This document shows, one piece after another, positions 1 to 8,668 of a DNA stretch of 64,000 bases. This DNA is from an uncultured Lutibacter sp. (GTDB lineage: Bacteria > Bacteroidota > Bacteroidia > Flavobacteriales > Flavobacteriaceae): assembly GCF_947495725.1 (NCBI RefSeq), contig NZ_CANLZZ010000007.1, positions 186,001 through 250,000 on the forward strand, given 5' to 3'. The number at the start of each line of letters is the position of its first letter. The stretch's first letter is position 1. A model generated the notes under the pieces. The model was given only the letters and a program-made list of their open reading frames with translations, was not told where the DNA came from and ran no database searches. The position numbers were made by a program, and so were the translations under genes.

Positions 1-336
1 AGTTCAAATACGCCCGGAATGGCAGTGACATCTCTTTATGAGAAAATGAAAAATAACGAGTTTGATAAAGTTGCCAAAATGTACGTTACCAAAGATGGCA
101 AACAATTATCTAATGATGAAACTAAAAAATTAGAAGGAATGGTTGGAATGGGAGCTAAAGAATTTGATAAAAAAGGAGGTTTAGATAAAGTAACAATTAA
201 TGAAGAAAAAATAAGTGAAGATGGCAATTCTGCTCAAGTTGACTTTACAATTCATTTTAAAAATGGTAAAACCGATAATGAAAATGTTTCATTAATTAAA
301 GTTAATGGAAATTGGGTAATTAAAATAATTGGATAA
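1..336 (+). CDS. DUF4878-like small protein, C-terminal part
   Basis: The reading frame is open from the first base of the window, so the 5' end with any signal peptide is missing; the ATG at 19 is only an internal Met. The 111 visible residues have the pattern of the DUF4878 / NTF2-like small lipoproteins of Bacteroidota: an N-terminal helix (SLYEKMKNNEFDKVAKMY), a polar middle, and a C-terminal sheet ending in VNGNWVIKIIG, where the Trp-containing strand is typical. The family's role is not established. It ends at a TAA just before a strong hairpin terminator. The family call is by eye. Confidence 0.6.
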   Translation, partial: SSNTPGMAVTSLYEKMKNNEFDKVAKMYVTKDGKQLSNDETKKLEGMVGMGAKEFDKKGGLDKVTINEEKISEDGNSAQVDFTIHFKNGKTDNENVSLIKVNGNWVIKIIG

Positions 337-353
337 CTTTTATCAATTGAAAT

Positions 354-385
354 AAAAAATCCCAGAATAACTTCTGGGATTTTTT
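354..385. terminator. Bidirectional intrinsic terminator
   Basis: Perfect 14-bp inverted repeat around a 4-nt TAAC loop (core ATCCCAGAATAACTTCTGGGAT), with an A-run on the left and a T-run on the right. It follows the DUF4878-like gene by about 18 nt. The same 22-base core occurs again at 2291-2312. Confidence 0.9.
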
Positions 386-415
386 ATATCTGTTTGTAAT
401 TCTAAAACTCTCATT

Positions 416-2278
416 ATGAAAACAAAGCTTTTACTTATTACGCTCTTATTTTTTCTTTTAAATAACTTAATAGTTGCTCAAGAGTATACAAATTTTAAAA
501 TAAGCAATATTTCTAAAGAACAAGCCTGGAATGCTGTAAATACTACATTTAAAGATTTTAAATTACCTAATACATATCTATTTAAAAATACTACAACAAG
601 TAATAGTGACTTTTACATCTATACAAGTTTAATGATTAAAAACCGGTTAAAATTTAAAATTGATTACAATTTAGACACCTTAACTATTTCCTTAATAAAC
701 AGACAATATCAATCAAACAATAAATGGATAGACAATCCTTTACCAATGTCTAAAAAACAAGCAGAAAAAATTTTAGATCCAATCAAAGAAAAAATTCTTG
801 AGATCACACAAAATAAAATTATAACTCAAAATACCATAAGTTCTAAAAAGGCTGGTATTTTTGAAGATTTTGTCATTATAAAAACCGATGATCCTGAAAT
901 GGATTTGCTTGCCTTACATATAAATAACAATATTATAGGGTTTGATTTATTTGATGACTTAAAAACTATAAAGACACTAATTTATAAGGAAAATAAAGAA
1001 TCGGAAGCAATCATTTTGGAATTTGATGAAAATGGACTCCCAAAATACTTGGCTTTTGAAAATTTTAATATTAAAATAAATTCGAATGCATCTGGTGAAC
1101 TAGATCTCTTAATAAAAGATAATGATAGTAAACTTATTAGTAAAGAAAAAAATTTTATAGTTCCTCAAACTCTTAATAATCCAAATAATGTATTATTTGA
1201 AAAGAATAAAAGCCATGGTCCATTTTACAATAATGAAATATTTGTTTTAGATTCTTCGATTTCTGATGCCTTAGGATTTGCTAGTACAGCAATTTCAGGA
1301 ATACTCGCTGGACTTCAAGGTCCTAAACAACTAGTATTGGAGACCATTAAAGAAACCACAAAATCTATGGGAATTACATTAGCTGATCCAAATAATAAAT
1401 TTCTATTAAATGAATTAAGCACTGCAATAGGACTCATTGGTTTAGAAGCAACTGTAACTTCTGCAACAGCTAGCGTAATGGCTTTTGCTCCTTCCCTAGC
1501 ACCTATTGCTCCTCAATTAATATTTGCAAGTATAGTAGTTGCTGGTTTAAAAATATCATATGATGCAGCAATGAGAATTAAGGAAAGACATTCCACAACA
1601 ATCCCAAAAAACGACAATCAGTCTTTAACTAAAAATAATAATATAAATGATGAAATTATAACGGGAAATTTACCTTCTAAAGACGCTTCTTTATTTACAA
1701 TTAATGCTAAAGGATTAAATGATAAAGCAACTATTATTAAACTAGCTCACGAAGCAATGAATAAAATAAATATATATGAAGATAAAATAAAAGCACTTCA
1801 AAAAACAGCCGAAGTAATTTTCACTCAAAATAAAAACGTAAATGATGAAAGGTTTTTAAAAATTGCAAATGATATTAAAAACTTAGAAGATGCCTCCAAA
1901 CAAATAAGAGCTGAATTTGGTGAAAAAATAAAAAATATTGCAGAAAAAGAAACCATTACATTTACAACAAAAAAAACAGACCCTGCAAATTATTATACCG
2001 TTGGAGCTTTAAAAGTTGTAGGTGCACACTGGACAAATAATTGGTTAGATATTTTAGTTGAAGTTCCTCTACAAACTTTTAAAATTCCAAAAATAATTAA
2101 TGAAGAAACTGTCTATGAAACTTTAGGTGATTTAAGATTTAATTATTTAGACAAAGAAGCTAAAATAATTCGTACAAATACAGCTCTTTTTTCAAAGTTC
2201 GCTATGCCTTTTAACGATTTTGAAACCATTGAGATTATAGATTTTTATAATTCACAACCAAAACATGTTAAAAATTAA
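416..2278 (+). CDS. Exported protein of unknown function (620 aa)
   Basis: Not recognised as a characterised protein. Residues 1-21 form a signal peptide ending ...NLIVAQ, so it is exported. Residues 22-130 have the alternating strand/helix character of DUF4468-like domains common in Bacteroidota (weak resemblance). Residues 281-300 and 331-380 are unusually rich in Ala, Gly, Ile, Leu and Val and could form a membrane-inserting helical hairpin. Residues 435-515 are charged helix with coiled-coil character. The C-terminal 100 residues are soluble and mixed. It stands alone, between two copies of one terminator, so it is probably transcribed by itself. Start: first ATG, immediately ahead of the Lys-rich signal n-region. 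Confidence 0.75.
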   Translation: MKTKLLLITLLFFLLNNLIVAQEYTNFKISNISKEQAWNAVNTTFKDFKLPNTYLFKNTTTSNSDFYIYTSLMIKNRLKFKIDYNLDTLTISLINRQYQSNNKWIDNPLPMSKKQAEKILDPIKEKILEITQNKIITQNTISSKKAGIFEDFVIIKTDDPEMDLLALHINNNIIGFDLFDDLKTIKTLIYKENKESEAIILEFDENGLPKYLAFENFNIKINSNASGELDLLIKDNDSKLISKEKNFIVPQTLNNPNNVLFEKNKSHGPFYNNEIFVLDSSISDALGFASTAISGILAGLQGPKQLVLETIKETTKSMGITLADPNNKFLLNELSTAIGLIGLEATVTSATASVMAFAPSLAPIAPQLIFASIVVAGLKISYDAAMRIKERHSTTIPKNDNQSLTKNNNINDEIITGNLPSKDASLFTINAKGLNDKATIIKLAHEAMNKINIYEDKIKALQKTAEVIFTQNKNVNDERFLKIANDIKNLEDASKQIRAEFGEKIKNIAEKETITFTTKKTDPANYYTVGALKVVGAHWTNNWLDILVEVPLQTFKIPKIINEETVYETLGDLRFNYLDKEAKIIRTNTALFSKFAMPFNDFETIEIIDFYNSQPKHVKN

Positions 2279-2286
2279 TAGTTAAA

Positions 2287-2316
2287 AAAAATCCCAGAAT
2301 AACTTCTGGGATTTTT
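2287..2316. terminator. Bidirectional terminator, same core as at 354-385
   Basis: 13-bp arms with TAAC loop, A-run left and T-run right. It serves the 620-aa gene (stop at 2278) and, on the other strand, ettA (stop at 2323). The 22-base core is identical to that of the terminator upstream of the 620-aa gene. Confidence 0.9.
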
Positions 2317-2322
2317 AAGTAT

Positions 2323-4014
2323 TTATCTAATTAATTTTTTATACTTAATACGTTTCGGCATTAAATCACCACCCAATCGTTTTTTCTTATTTTCTTCATA
2401 CTCCGAGAAAGAACCTTCAAAGAAATATACTTGACTATCTCCTTCAAATGCTAAAATATGTGTACAAATTCTATCTAAAAACCAACGGTCGTGACTAATT
2501 ACTACTGCACAACCAGCAAAGTTTTCTAAACCTTCTTCTAAGGCACGTAATGTATTTACATCCAAATCGTTAGTAGGTTCATCTAACAATAATACATTTC
2601 CTTCTTCACGTAATGTCATTGCTAAATGTAAACGGTTACGTTCACCACCAGATAACGTAGCTACTTTTTTATTTTGTTCACTTCCAGAAAAATTAAAACG
2701 GCTTAAATAAGCGCGAGAATTTACTTGCTTTCCTCCCATTAAAATCAATTCTTGTTCTTCAGAAAAGTTTTGCCAAATTGTTTTTTCTGGGTCTATATTA
2801 GAATGACTCTGATCTACATACGCGATTTTTGCAGTATCACCTACAATAAATTCGCCTTTATCAGGAGCTAATTCATTCATTATCATTTTAAAAATAGTTG
2901 TTTTACCGGCTCCGTTTGGACCAATAATACCAACAATTCCTGCTTGGGGTAAATTAAAATTTAAATCTTCGTATAATAATTTATCTCCAAAAGCTTTTGA
3001 AACTCCTTTTGCTTCAATAACATTGGTTCCCAAACGAGGTCCATTTGGAATATAAATTTCTAATTTTTCATCTAATTGCTGCTGATCTTGGCTCATTAAT
3101 TTATCATAATTCTTCAAACGCGCTTTTTGCTTTGTTTGACGCCCTTTTGCACCTTGACGCACCCATTCTAACTCTCGTTCTAATGTTTTTTGACGTTTAG
3201 AAGCTTGTTTAGATTCTTGTGCTAAACGCTTTGATTTTTGATCTAACCATGATGAATAATTTCCTTTCCAAGGAATGCCTTCACCTCTATCCAGTTCTAA
3301 AATCCAACCCGCAACATTATCCAAGAAATATCTATCGTGCGTTACTGCAATTACAGTTCCTTTATATTGTTGTAAATGATGCTCTAACCAATGTACAGAT
3401 TCAGCATCTAAATGGTTCGTTGGCTCATCTAACAATAGTACATCTGGCTCTTGTAACAACAATCTACATAAAGCAACTCTTCTACGTTCACCACCAGACA
3501 AATGTTTTATTGGGGTATCACCATCTGGAGTACGTAACGCATCCATAGCAATTTCCAATTTAGTGTCTAATTCCCAAGCATTTGCAGCATCAATTTTATC
3601 TTGTAAAATGGCTTGTTGCGCCATTAACTTCTCCATTTTATCTGCATCAGAATACACTTCTTCTAAACCAAACATGTCGTTTATTTTATTGTATTCATCT
3701 AAAATTGCAACCGTTTCTGCCACACCTTCTTTTACAATATCTAAAACTGTTTTATCCTCATCTAATTTAGGCTCTTGTGACAAATAACCTACAGAATAAC
3801 CTGGTGCAAATACAACATCTCCTTGGTAATTTTTTTCTAAACCTCCAATTATTTTAAGCAAGGTTGATTTACCTGAACCGTTTAAACCTAAAATACCAAT
3901 TTTAGCCCCATAGAAGAAACTTAAATAAATATCTTTTAATACTTGTTTATTCGCTCCTTGATAAGTTTTACTTACTCCGGACATCGAAAAAATCACTTTT
4001 TTATCGTCTGACAT
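2323..4014 (-). CDS. ettA: ABC-F translation factor EttA
   Basis: Soluble ABC-F ATPase that binds the ribosomal E site and gates translation elongation according to energy status; no transmembrane domain. Two nucleotide-binding domains are visible: Walker A GLNGSGKS (43-50), signature LSGGE (about 172-176) and Walker B LLLDEP (193-198); then Walker A GPNGAGKT (365-372), signature LSGGE (454-458) and Walker B LLLDEP (475-480). The charged helical linker (about 255-320) carries many Lys and Arg, as expected. Its 563 residues fit EttA (about 555) better than Uup or other ABC-F members. Single gene ending at a shared bidirectional terminator. Confidence 0.93.
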   Translation of the reverse strand: MSDDKKVIFSMSGVSKTYQGANKQVLKDIYLSFFYGAKIGILGLNGSGKSTLLKIIGGLEKNYQGDVVFAPGYSVGYLSQEPKLDEDKTVLDIVKEGVAETVAILDEYNKINDMFGLEEVYSDADKMEKLMAQQAILQDKIDAANAWELDTKLEIAMDALRTPDGDTPIKHLSGGERRRVALCRLLLQEPDVLLLDEPTNHLDAESVHWLEHHLQQYKGTVIAVTHDRYFLDNVAGWILELDRGEGIPWKGNYSSWLDQKSKRLAQESKQASKRQKTLERELEWVRQGAKGRQTKQKARLKNYDKLMSQDQQQLDEKLEIYIPNGPRLGTNVIEAKGVSKAFGDKLLYEDLNFNLPQAGIVGIIGPNGAGKTTIFKMIMNELAPDKGEFIVGDTAKIAYVDQSHSNIDPEKTIWQNFSEEQELILMGGKQVNSRAYLSRFNFSGSEQNKKVATLSGGERNRLHLAMTLREEGNVLLLDEPTNDLDVNTLRALEEGLENFAGCAVVISHDRWFLDRICTHILAFEGDSQVYFFEGSFSEYEENKKKRLGGDLMPKRIKYKKLIR

Positions 4015-4068
4015 TCTAAACTATTTTTTTATTTATTTTAAATAATCTTAAAGGATTAACTTATTAAT

Positions 4069-4245
4069 TTACACTCTACCTTTTAATGCATTGAAAACCC
4101 AAGCAATTGCAAAGAAGCCTATTCCAACCGATGCAAATCCCCAACCTGCAACATCATCATATCTAAATGCGCCAAGTGCAATAAGTGCTAATCCTACAAT
4201 TATCATTATTGCCGTAGCCCAAGCCAAAACCGTATTTTTATTCAT
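4069..4245 (-). CDS. Small two-helix membrane protein (CAL67264-like)
   Basis: A 58-codon gene. The product starts MNKNTVLAWATAIMIIVG and ends WVFNALKGRV. Two hydrophobic helices (about 5-27 and 35-53) are joined by a short RYDDVAGWG turn. It matches from memory the short flavobacterial membrane family named after the Gramella protein CAL67264; no function is known. The start is an ATG ahead of helix 1. It lies upstream of ettA on the same strand with a 54-nt gap and could be co-transcribed. The opposite-strand frame over the same bases is a shadow. Confidence 0.75.
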   Translation of the reverse strand: MNKNTVLAWATAIMIIVGLALIALGAFRYDDVAGWGFASVGIGFFAIAWVFNALKGRV

Positions 4246-4416
4246 TTTATATATTTTTGTTTATATTATTTTTAGATAATATCCATAGCAATTAGCAAAT
4301 ATCGTAAAAATAATTGTTTTTATTTCATCAAGTTTGCTTGAATAAAGTATTCATCGTTGTAAAATTGGAACATTTATTCTAATTTATTATAGTAAATCAT
4401 TAGATTTGCAAATCAA

Positions 4417-6414
4417 ATGAAAAAGCACCCAATATTTTCTAAAAAAAGGATACTCCCATTCATTTTTGCACTTTTTACCTTTATTATTTTAATTTTATCG
4501 GTATTAAGTTACACTAACCACACAAAGGGTCAATGGGAAAAGGATGAAAGAGCCAATTTATTGGATTTATTAACAAGTAAAAAATCCAATTTAGAGAAAG
4601 CCTTATACTCTCGAATTTATTATACCAGAGGTGTTGCTACTTATGTGAGTTTGAATCCGAATATTACAAATTCAGAATTTCATGAATTGGCAAAAGAATA
4701 CATAAGAAAAGATTCGGTTATTGGTACAATGGCCCTTTCTAAGAATTGTGTTATAAATGCTATTTATCCAGTAGAAGGACATGAATCTGCAATTGGCCTA
4801 GATTTATTATCTCACCCTGAAAGAAAAGAAATAGTTCAAAATACTATTGAAACCAAACTTACATTTGTGGCTGGTCCTGTTGAATTGATAGAAGGTGGCT
4901 CTGCTTTTATTAGTTATACCCCTATTTTTATTAAGAAAGGAGTAGATCAAAATGATTTTTGGGGAGTAACCGATATTGTAATTAAGAAAAACCGTTTAAT
5001 AGATGAAGCGAAATTAAAAATTACTGAAAATGGCTATTCATTTGTACTAAGAGGTACTAATGGCACTGGAAAAAATGGTGAAGTTTTTTGGGGTGAACCA
5101 ACCATATTTAACAATAACCCAGTAATTATCCCTATAAATCTTCCTATTGGAAATTGGGAATTAGCCGCCATACCCATTACTGGTTGGGGGAATTATTTAG
5201 ATCAAGATAAAACACTTTTTATAATTTTAATTGTTAGCGTATTTATAATTAGCTTTTTAATTTTATTAATAACAAAGGCTTTAATAAAAATTAGCAATAA
5301 TGAAAAAGAAATGAAAGCTATTTTACAATCTATAGACAGTATAATTGTAGAATTTAACTTTGAAGGTGAATATTTAAACATTAATTATTCAAACAAAGAT
5401 TTACTATATCTTCCTGAAGAAGAAATTATAGGAAAAAACATATTCGAAGTGTTTAGTAATCAACAAGCTCTTCAATTTAAAAATGCAATTGAAAAGTGCG
5501 CAACAGAACAACGTTTAGTAAATATAGAGTATCCGCTTCAAATTAAAAATAAGCAACATTGGTTTGCGGCTAGAATAACCCCAAAATCAGAAAATACGGT
5601 TATTTTAAATGCGTATGACATTACTGAAAAAAAACAGCAAGAAAAATTATTAATTCAATCTAAAAAAAACTTAAAAAAACTGAACAATATGAAAGATCAG
5701 TTTTTTTCAATTATTGCACATGATTTAAAAAACCCCTTAGGAGCTCAAAAAGTTGTTTTAGACTTATTGGTTGATAATTATAATTCCATGGAGGATAAAA
5801 AAATAAAAAAACTATTAAAAGCTACACAAAATTCTTCCGTGCAATTAAATAATCTACTTGAAAATTTATTAAAATGGTCAATGTCTCAATCTGGAAAAAT
5901 AGTAATTCAAAATGAAACATTAAATATTGGCAAATCTTTTGAAGAATTATTTAGGCAACTTAATGCAATGTCTAAATTAAAGGATATTACAATTTTAAAT
6001 ACCATTCAAAAAAATGCAACTATTATTGCCGATCCTGATTTAACCGCTCTTATTATTAGAAATTTAGTGTCGAATGCCCTAAAATTCACTAAAAGAAATG
6101 GGGTTGTTAAAATTTCTTCAAATCTAACAATTATTAATAAAAAGAGTTTTCAAAAAATATCTATTTCGGATACCGGTATGGGTATACATCCAGACAAATT
6201 AAAACACTTATTTAGGATTGATAAAACCGAATCTAGTATAGGTACAGAAAATGAAAAAGGTACCGGATTAGGCTTATTACTTTGTAGAGAATTTATAGAA
6301 AAACAAGGAGGAGAAATATTTGTTGAAAGTACTTATGGTAAAGGAAGTGTTTTTTCATTTACACTTCCAACATCTCAAATCATCGATACTGAAAATAAAA
6401 ATAGTTTAGGCTAA
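4417..6414 (+). CDS. CHASE-PAS sensor histidine kinase
   Basis: Membrane sensor kinase (665 aa). TM1 at about 11-31; a periplasmic CHASE domain (about 60-200, a fold that binds small ligands); TM2 at about 267-287; a PAS domain (about 298-405); HisKA with phospho-acceptor His435 in FSIIAHDLKNP; then HATPase_c with N-box (RNLVSNALKF), G1 (DTGMGIHP) and G2 (GTGLGL) all present. No response-regulator gene is adjacent, so the partner is encoded elsewhere. A TAGATTTG (-7-like) box at 4401-4408 would give an almost leaderless transcript; no -33 TTG at suitable distance was seen. The ligand cannot be deduced. Confidence 0.9.
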   Translation: MKKHPIFSKKRILPFIFALFTFIILILSVLSYTNHTKGQWEKDERANLLDLLTSKKSNLEKALYSRIYYTRGVATYVSLNPNITNSEFHELAKEYIRKDSVIGTMALSKNCVINAIYPVEGHESAIGLDLLSHPERKEIVQNTIETKLTFVAGPVELIEGGSAFISYTPIFIKKGVDQNDFWGVTDIVIKKNRLIDEAKLKITENGYSFVLRGTNGTGKNGEVFWGEPTIFNNNPVIIPINLPIGNWELAAIPITGWGNYLDQDKTLFIILIVSVFIISFLILLITKALIKISNNEKEMKAILQSIDSIIVEFNFEGEYLNINYSNKDLLYLPEEEIIGKNIFEVFSNQQALQFKNAIEKCATEQRLVNIEYPLQIKNKQHWFAARITPKSENTVILNAYDITEKKQQEKLLIQSKKNLKKLNNMKDQFFSIIAHDLKNPLGAQKVVLDLLVDNYNSMEDKKIKKLLKATQNSSVQLNNLLENLLKWSMSQSGKIVIQNETLNIGKSFEELFRQLNAMSKLKDITILNTIQKNATIIADPDLTALIIRNLVSNALKFTKRNGVVKISSNLTIINKKSFQKISISDTGMGIHPDKLKHLFRIDKTESSIGTENEKGTGLGLLLCREFIEKQGGEIFVESTYGKGSVFSFTLPTSQIIDTENKNSLG

Positions 6415-6421
6415 ATTCAAA

Positions 6422-7144
6422 TTAAAGATTCATTGGCACCTCAATAAATAACAGTTCGCTATTTTTTTCTGACTTTACTTCAAAGTTTGTTATTTGCTCA
6501 ATTGCAATAGCATCTCTTTTTTGCAATTTGTTTTCATTTATTGAAACAACCCCTTCAATAACCATTAAATAAACTCCATTTGTTTCTTTATTTAAACTGT
6601 ATTTAAAATTAGTATTTTCTTCTAAATCTATCCGAGATATAATTGCTTCTTGGTGAATAGCTAAAGATCCTTCAATAGGACTATTTATGCAAGAAACTAA
6701 GGTTTGTAACTTGTTTAATCGGTTCTTACTTTCAAACTTTTTTTGATCGTATCTTGGAGCTACATTTTGCTTATTTGGTATTATCCAAATTTGAAATAAA
6801 TTTAGTTCTTCATTGGGATGATTATTCATTTCTGAATGTTGAATTCCTGTACCTGCCGACATAACCTGAACTTCTCCTGTATGCACCGGAATCCATTTAT
6901 TACTCATAGAATCTCTATGTTTTAAAGCACCTTTTAATGGAATGGTTATAATTTCCATATTATCATGCGGGTGGGTTCCAAAACCCATTCCACCTTGAAT
7001 ATAGTCATCATTTAACACACGTAGCACACCAAAATTAATATTATCCGGATTATAATAATGTGCAAAACTAAATGAAAAATTTGCTTTTAACCATCCATGG
7101 TCTGCTGTTCCTCGATCTTTTGCTTTAAATATCTTTTTTTTCAT
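6422..7144 (-). CDS. Pirin-family bicupin protein
   Basis: Two-cupin pirin/YhhW-type protein (240 aa). The metal-site motif is visible as GTHPHDNMEII (about 56-66) plus GTGIQHSEMN (about 98-107), giving the His/His/His/Glu set that binds iron or another divalent metal. Several relatives are quercetin 2,3-dioxygenases, others redox-sensing cofactors; which applies here is unknown. It is the last gene of the DoxX-FMN reductase-MarR-pirin operon and overlaps the MarR stop by 4 bp, so it is translationally coupled and probably responds to electrophile or quinone stress. Confidence 0.88.
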   Translation of the reverse strand: MKKKIFKAKDRGTADHGWLKANFSFSFAHYYNPDNINFGVLRVLNDDYIQGGMGFGTHPHDNMEIITIPLKGALKHRDSMSNKWIPVHTGEVQVMSAGTGIQHSEMNNHPNEELNLFQIWIIPNKQNVAPRYDQKKFESKNRLNKLQTLVSCINSPIEGSLAIHQEAIISRIDLEENTNFKYSLNKETNGVYLMVIEGVVSINENKLQKRDAIAIEQITNFEVKSEKNSELLFIEVPMNL

Positions 7145-7584
7145 TTTTCTCTAAATTTATCTAATAATTCATTCAATTGCTTAGCTTCCTTCTCCGATAA
7201 ATTGTTTAAATAACTATCAAAGTCATCTAAATTTATTTCATCTAGTAATCTCAAGCCCTTTTCACTTATTTTTACATAAACAACTCTTCTATCATTTTCG
7301 CATCGTTCACGTTCAATTAAGCCTTTATCGCATAACTTATCCATTAACCGTGTTGAATTTGGTGATTTTTGCACCATTCTATCCTTAACGGTTTTAACCG
7401 TAATTTTTCCCTTTGCTCCACGCAAAATTCGAAGGATGTTATATTGTTGTTCCGATATTTTAAATGGCTTCAAATACTTACTTCCAATGTTATCTAAATA
7501 ATTTGCTGTAAATTTTATATTTAGCATAGCCTTTACCCTCTCATTGGCAAATTTTGAATTTATTTCTTTTGAAAACTCTGCCAT
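7141..7584 (-). CDS. MarR-family transcriptional regulator
   Basis: 147 aa, winged-helix MarR dimer. The recognition-helix region (TVKTVKDRMVQKSPNSTRLMDKL) is followed by the wing (CENDRRVVYVKISEKG). It contains Cys at the DKGLIERERCENDRR wing, which might sense thiol-reactive compounds, but that is inference. Located inside the operon of a flavin reductase, DoxX-like protein and pirin, it most likely represses this operon. A palindrome and flanking repeats overlapping the operon's promoter region (8580-8613) are candidate operators. Confidence 0.9.
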   Translation of the reverse strand: MAEFSKEINSKFANERVKAMLNIKFTANYLDNIGSKYLKPFKISEQQYNILRILRGAKGKITVKTVKDRMVQKSPNSTRLMDKLCDKGLIERERCENDRRVVYVKISEKGLRLLDEINLDDFDSYLNNLSEKEAKQLNELLDKFREK

Positions 7585-7586
7585 AA

Positions 7587-8117
7587 CTAAATTACTTTTT
7601 GAAAGTCATTTACTAACACATTTAGAGTTGCACGCAATTCTTTATTTACTAACTCTCCTTCTTTAAAATTTTCAAAAAATGATGGTATAGATAAACTCCC
7701 AATAATATTTGCCCCCATATAAGGGAACCTTCCTAAAGCAATATCCAAAACTGTTTGACCACCTCTGGCTCCAGGTGAAGTTGCTAATAATAACATTGGC
7801 TTATCTCTCCAAATCTTACCTTCAATCCGTGTTAACCAATCAAATACATTTTTAAAAGCAGCTGAGTATGCACCATTGTGTTCGGCGAAAGAAATAATAA
7901 AACCATCTGCCACATTAAAAACTTCATTCAATTCAATGGCTTTATCTGGAACACCATTTTCAGTTTCAACATCAACTGAAAAAATTGGCATCTCATAATT
8001 GTTTAAATCAATTTTTAATACTTCAACATTGCTTACTAAATCTCCCGTATACTCAGCTAGTATTTTGTTGATAGATTTTTTACTTGTACTTGCTCCTATT
8101 GTGACAATTTTTTTCAT
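7587..8117 (-). CDS. NADPH-dependent FMN reductase-like flavoprotein
   Basis: 176 aa with the flavodoxin-like FMN_red fold: N-terminal strand-loop VTIGASTSKKSIN binds the FMN phosphate, and ISFAEHNGAYSAAFKNVFDW is the typical motif of the ArsH/ChrR/Azr-type reductases. Such enzymes reduce quinones, azo compounds or free flavins by two electrons, using NAD(P)H, in the cytoplasm. It sits 2 bp from the MarR gene and 2 bp from the DoxX-like gene, so expression is coupled. This supports a quinone or electrophile detoxification role for the operon. Confidence 0.88.
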   Translation of the reverse strand: MKKIVTIGASTSKKSINKILAEYTGDLVSNVEVLKIDLNNYEMPIFSVDVETENGVPDKAIELNEVFNVADGFIISFAEHNGAYSAAFKNVFDWLTRIEGKIWRDKPMLLLATSPGARGGQTVLDIALGRFPYMGANIIGSLSIPSFFENFKEGELVNKELRATLNVLVNDFQKVI

Positions 8118-8119
8118 AA

Positions 8120-8491
8120 TTATACTATTTTTGATGTAAATATTTTTTTTCCAAAGAAATAAGAAACTAGCAACAATACCATTGCAATAATAGACGCCAT
8201 TTGCTCACCATCGTTAATCATAACATGAGCGAAAAACGCTAAAATAAATTCGAAAAATAATGCTGAATAAGCCCATTCTTTAATATTAGATTGTTTTTGA
8301 CTTAGCAATACAATTACAGCTGCAATTTTTAAAACAGCTAATGGATATATTATGTAAGTAGGATATCCAAAACTTGTAAAAAGTCCTTGAACCATTTCAT
8401 TATTAAACACGTACATTCCTGCGGACATTAATAATAATGCGCTTAATAAACTAGTTGACGCCCAATAAATAATTTTGTTTGTTTTATTCAT
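8120..8491 (-). CDS. DoxX-like (DoxX_2) membrane protein
   Basis: Integral membrane protein with four predicted helices, typical of the DoxX_2 family, whose members occur beside redox enzymes and MarR/Rrf2 regulators. First gene of the operon. I chose the ATG at 8491 (MNKTNKIIYWAS), directly before helix 1; an in-frame ATG at 8536 would add 15 very polar residues (MKSEIHKNKKLNKNN) and cannot be excluded. Biochemical role in the family is poorly defined. Confidence 0.8.
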   Translation of the reverse strand: MNKTNKIIYWASTSLLSALLLMSAGMYVFNNEMVQGLFTSFGYPTYIIYPLAVLKIAAVIVLLSQKQSNIKEWAYSALFFEFILAFFAHVMINDGEQMASIIAMVLLLVSYFFGKKIFTSKIV

Positions 8492-8557
8492 ATTGTTTTT
8501 ATTTAGTTTCTTGTTTTTGTGAATCTCTGATTTCATTTTTTTAGTTTTAACTTATAG

Positions 8558-8613
8558 CAAATATAGTAGAAATAATTTTATATACCCGGGTAATTATTGT
8601 TCAGGTATATTAT
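8558..8613 (-). promoter_or_regulatory. Promoter and candidate MarR operator of the DoxX operon
   Basis: On the minus strand, TATATTTG (8558-8565) matches the flavobacterial -7 box TAnnTTTG. No -33 TTG is found at the right distance; that place is instead occupied by the perfect palindrome TACCCGGGTA (8583-8592), and the wider arms ATATACC (8580-8586) and GGTATAT (8604-8610) form a second inverted repeat. This arrangement suits a repressor blocking polymerase. Linking it to the MarR at 7141-7584 is inference from position. Confidence 0.5.
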
Positions 8614-8668
8614 TTAACATTATTTAACATTCATTTTGTACTTTAGCAATACAAATTAGAATAAAAAT

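Noticed and set aside
3219..3548. 109-codon plus-strand open frame
   Set aside because: Antisense to ettA within the conserved Walker and signature motifs.
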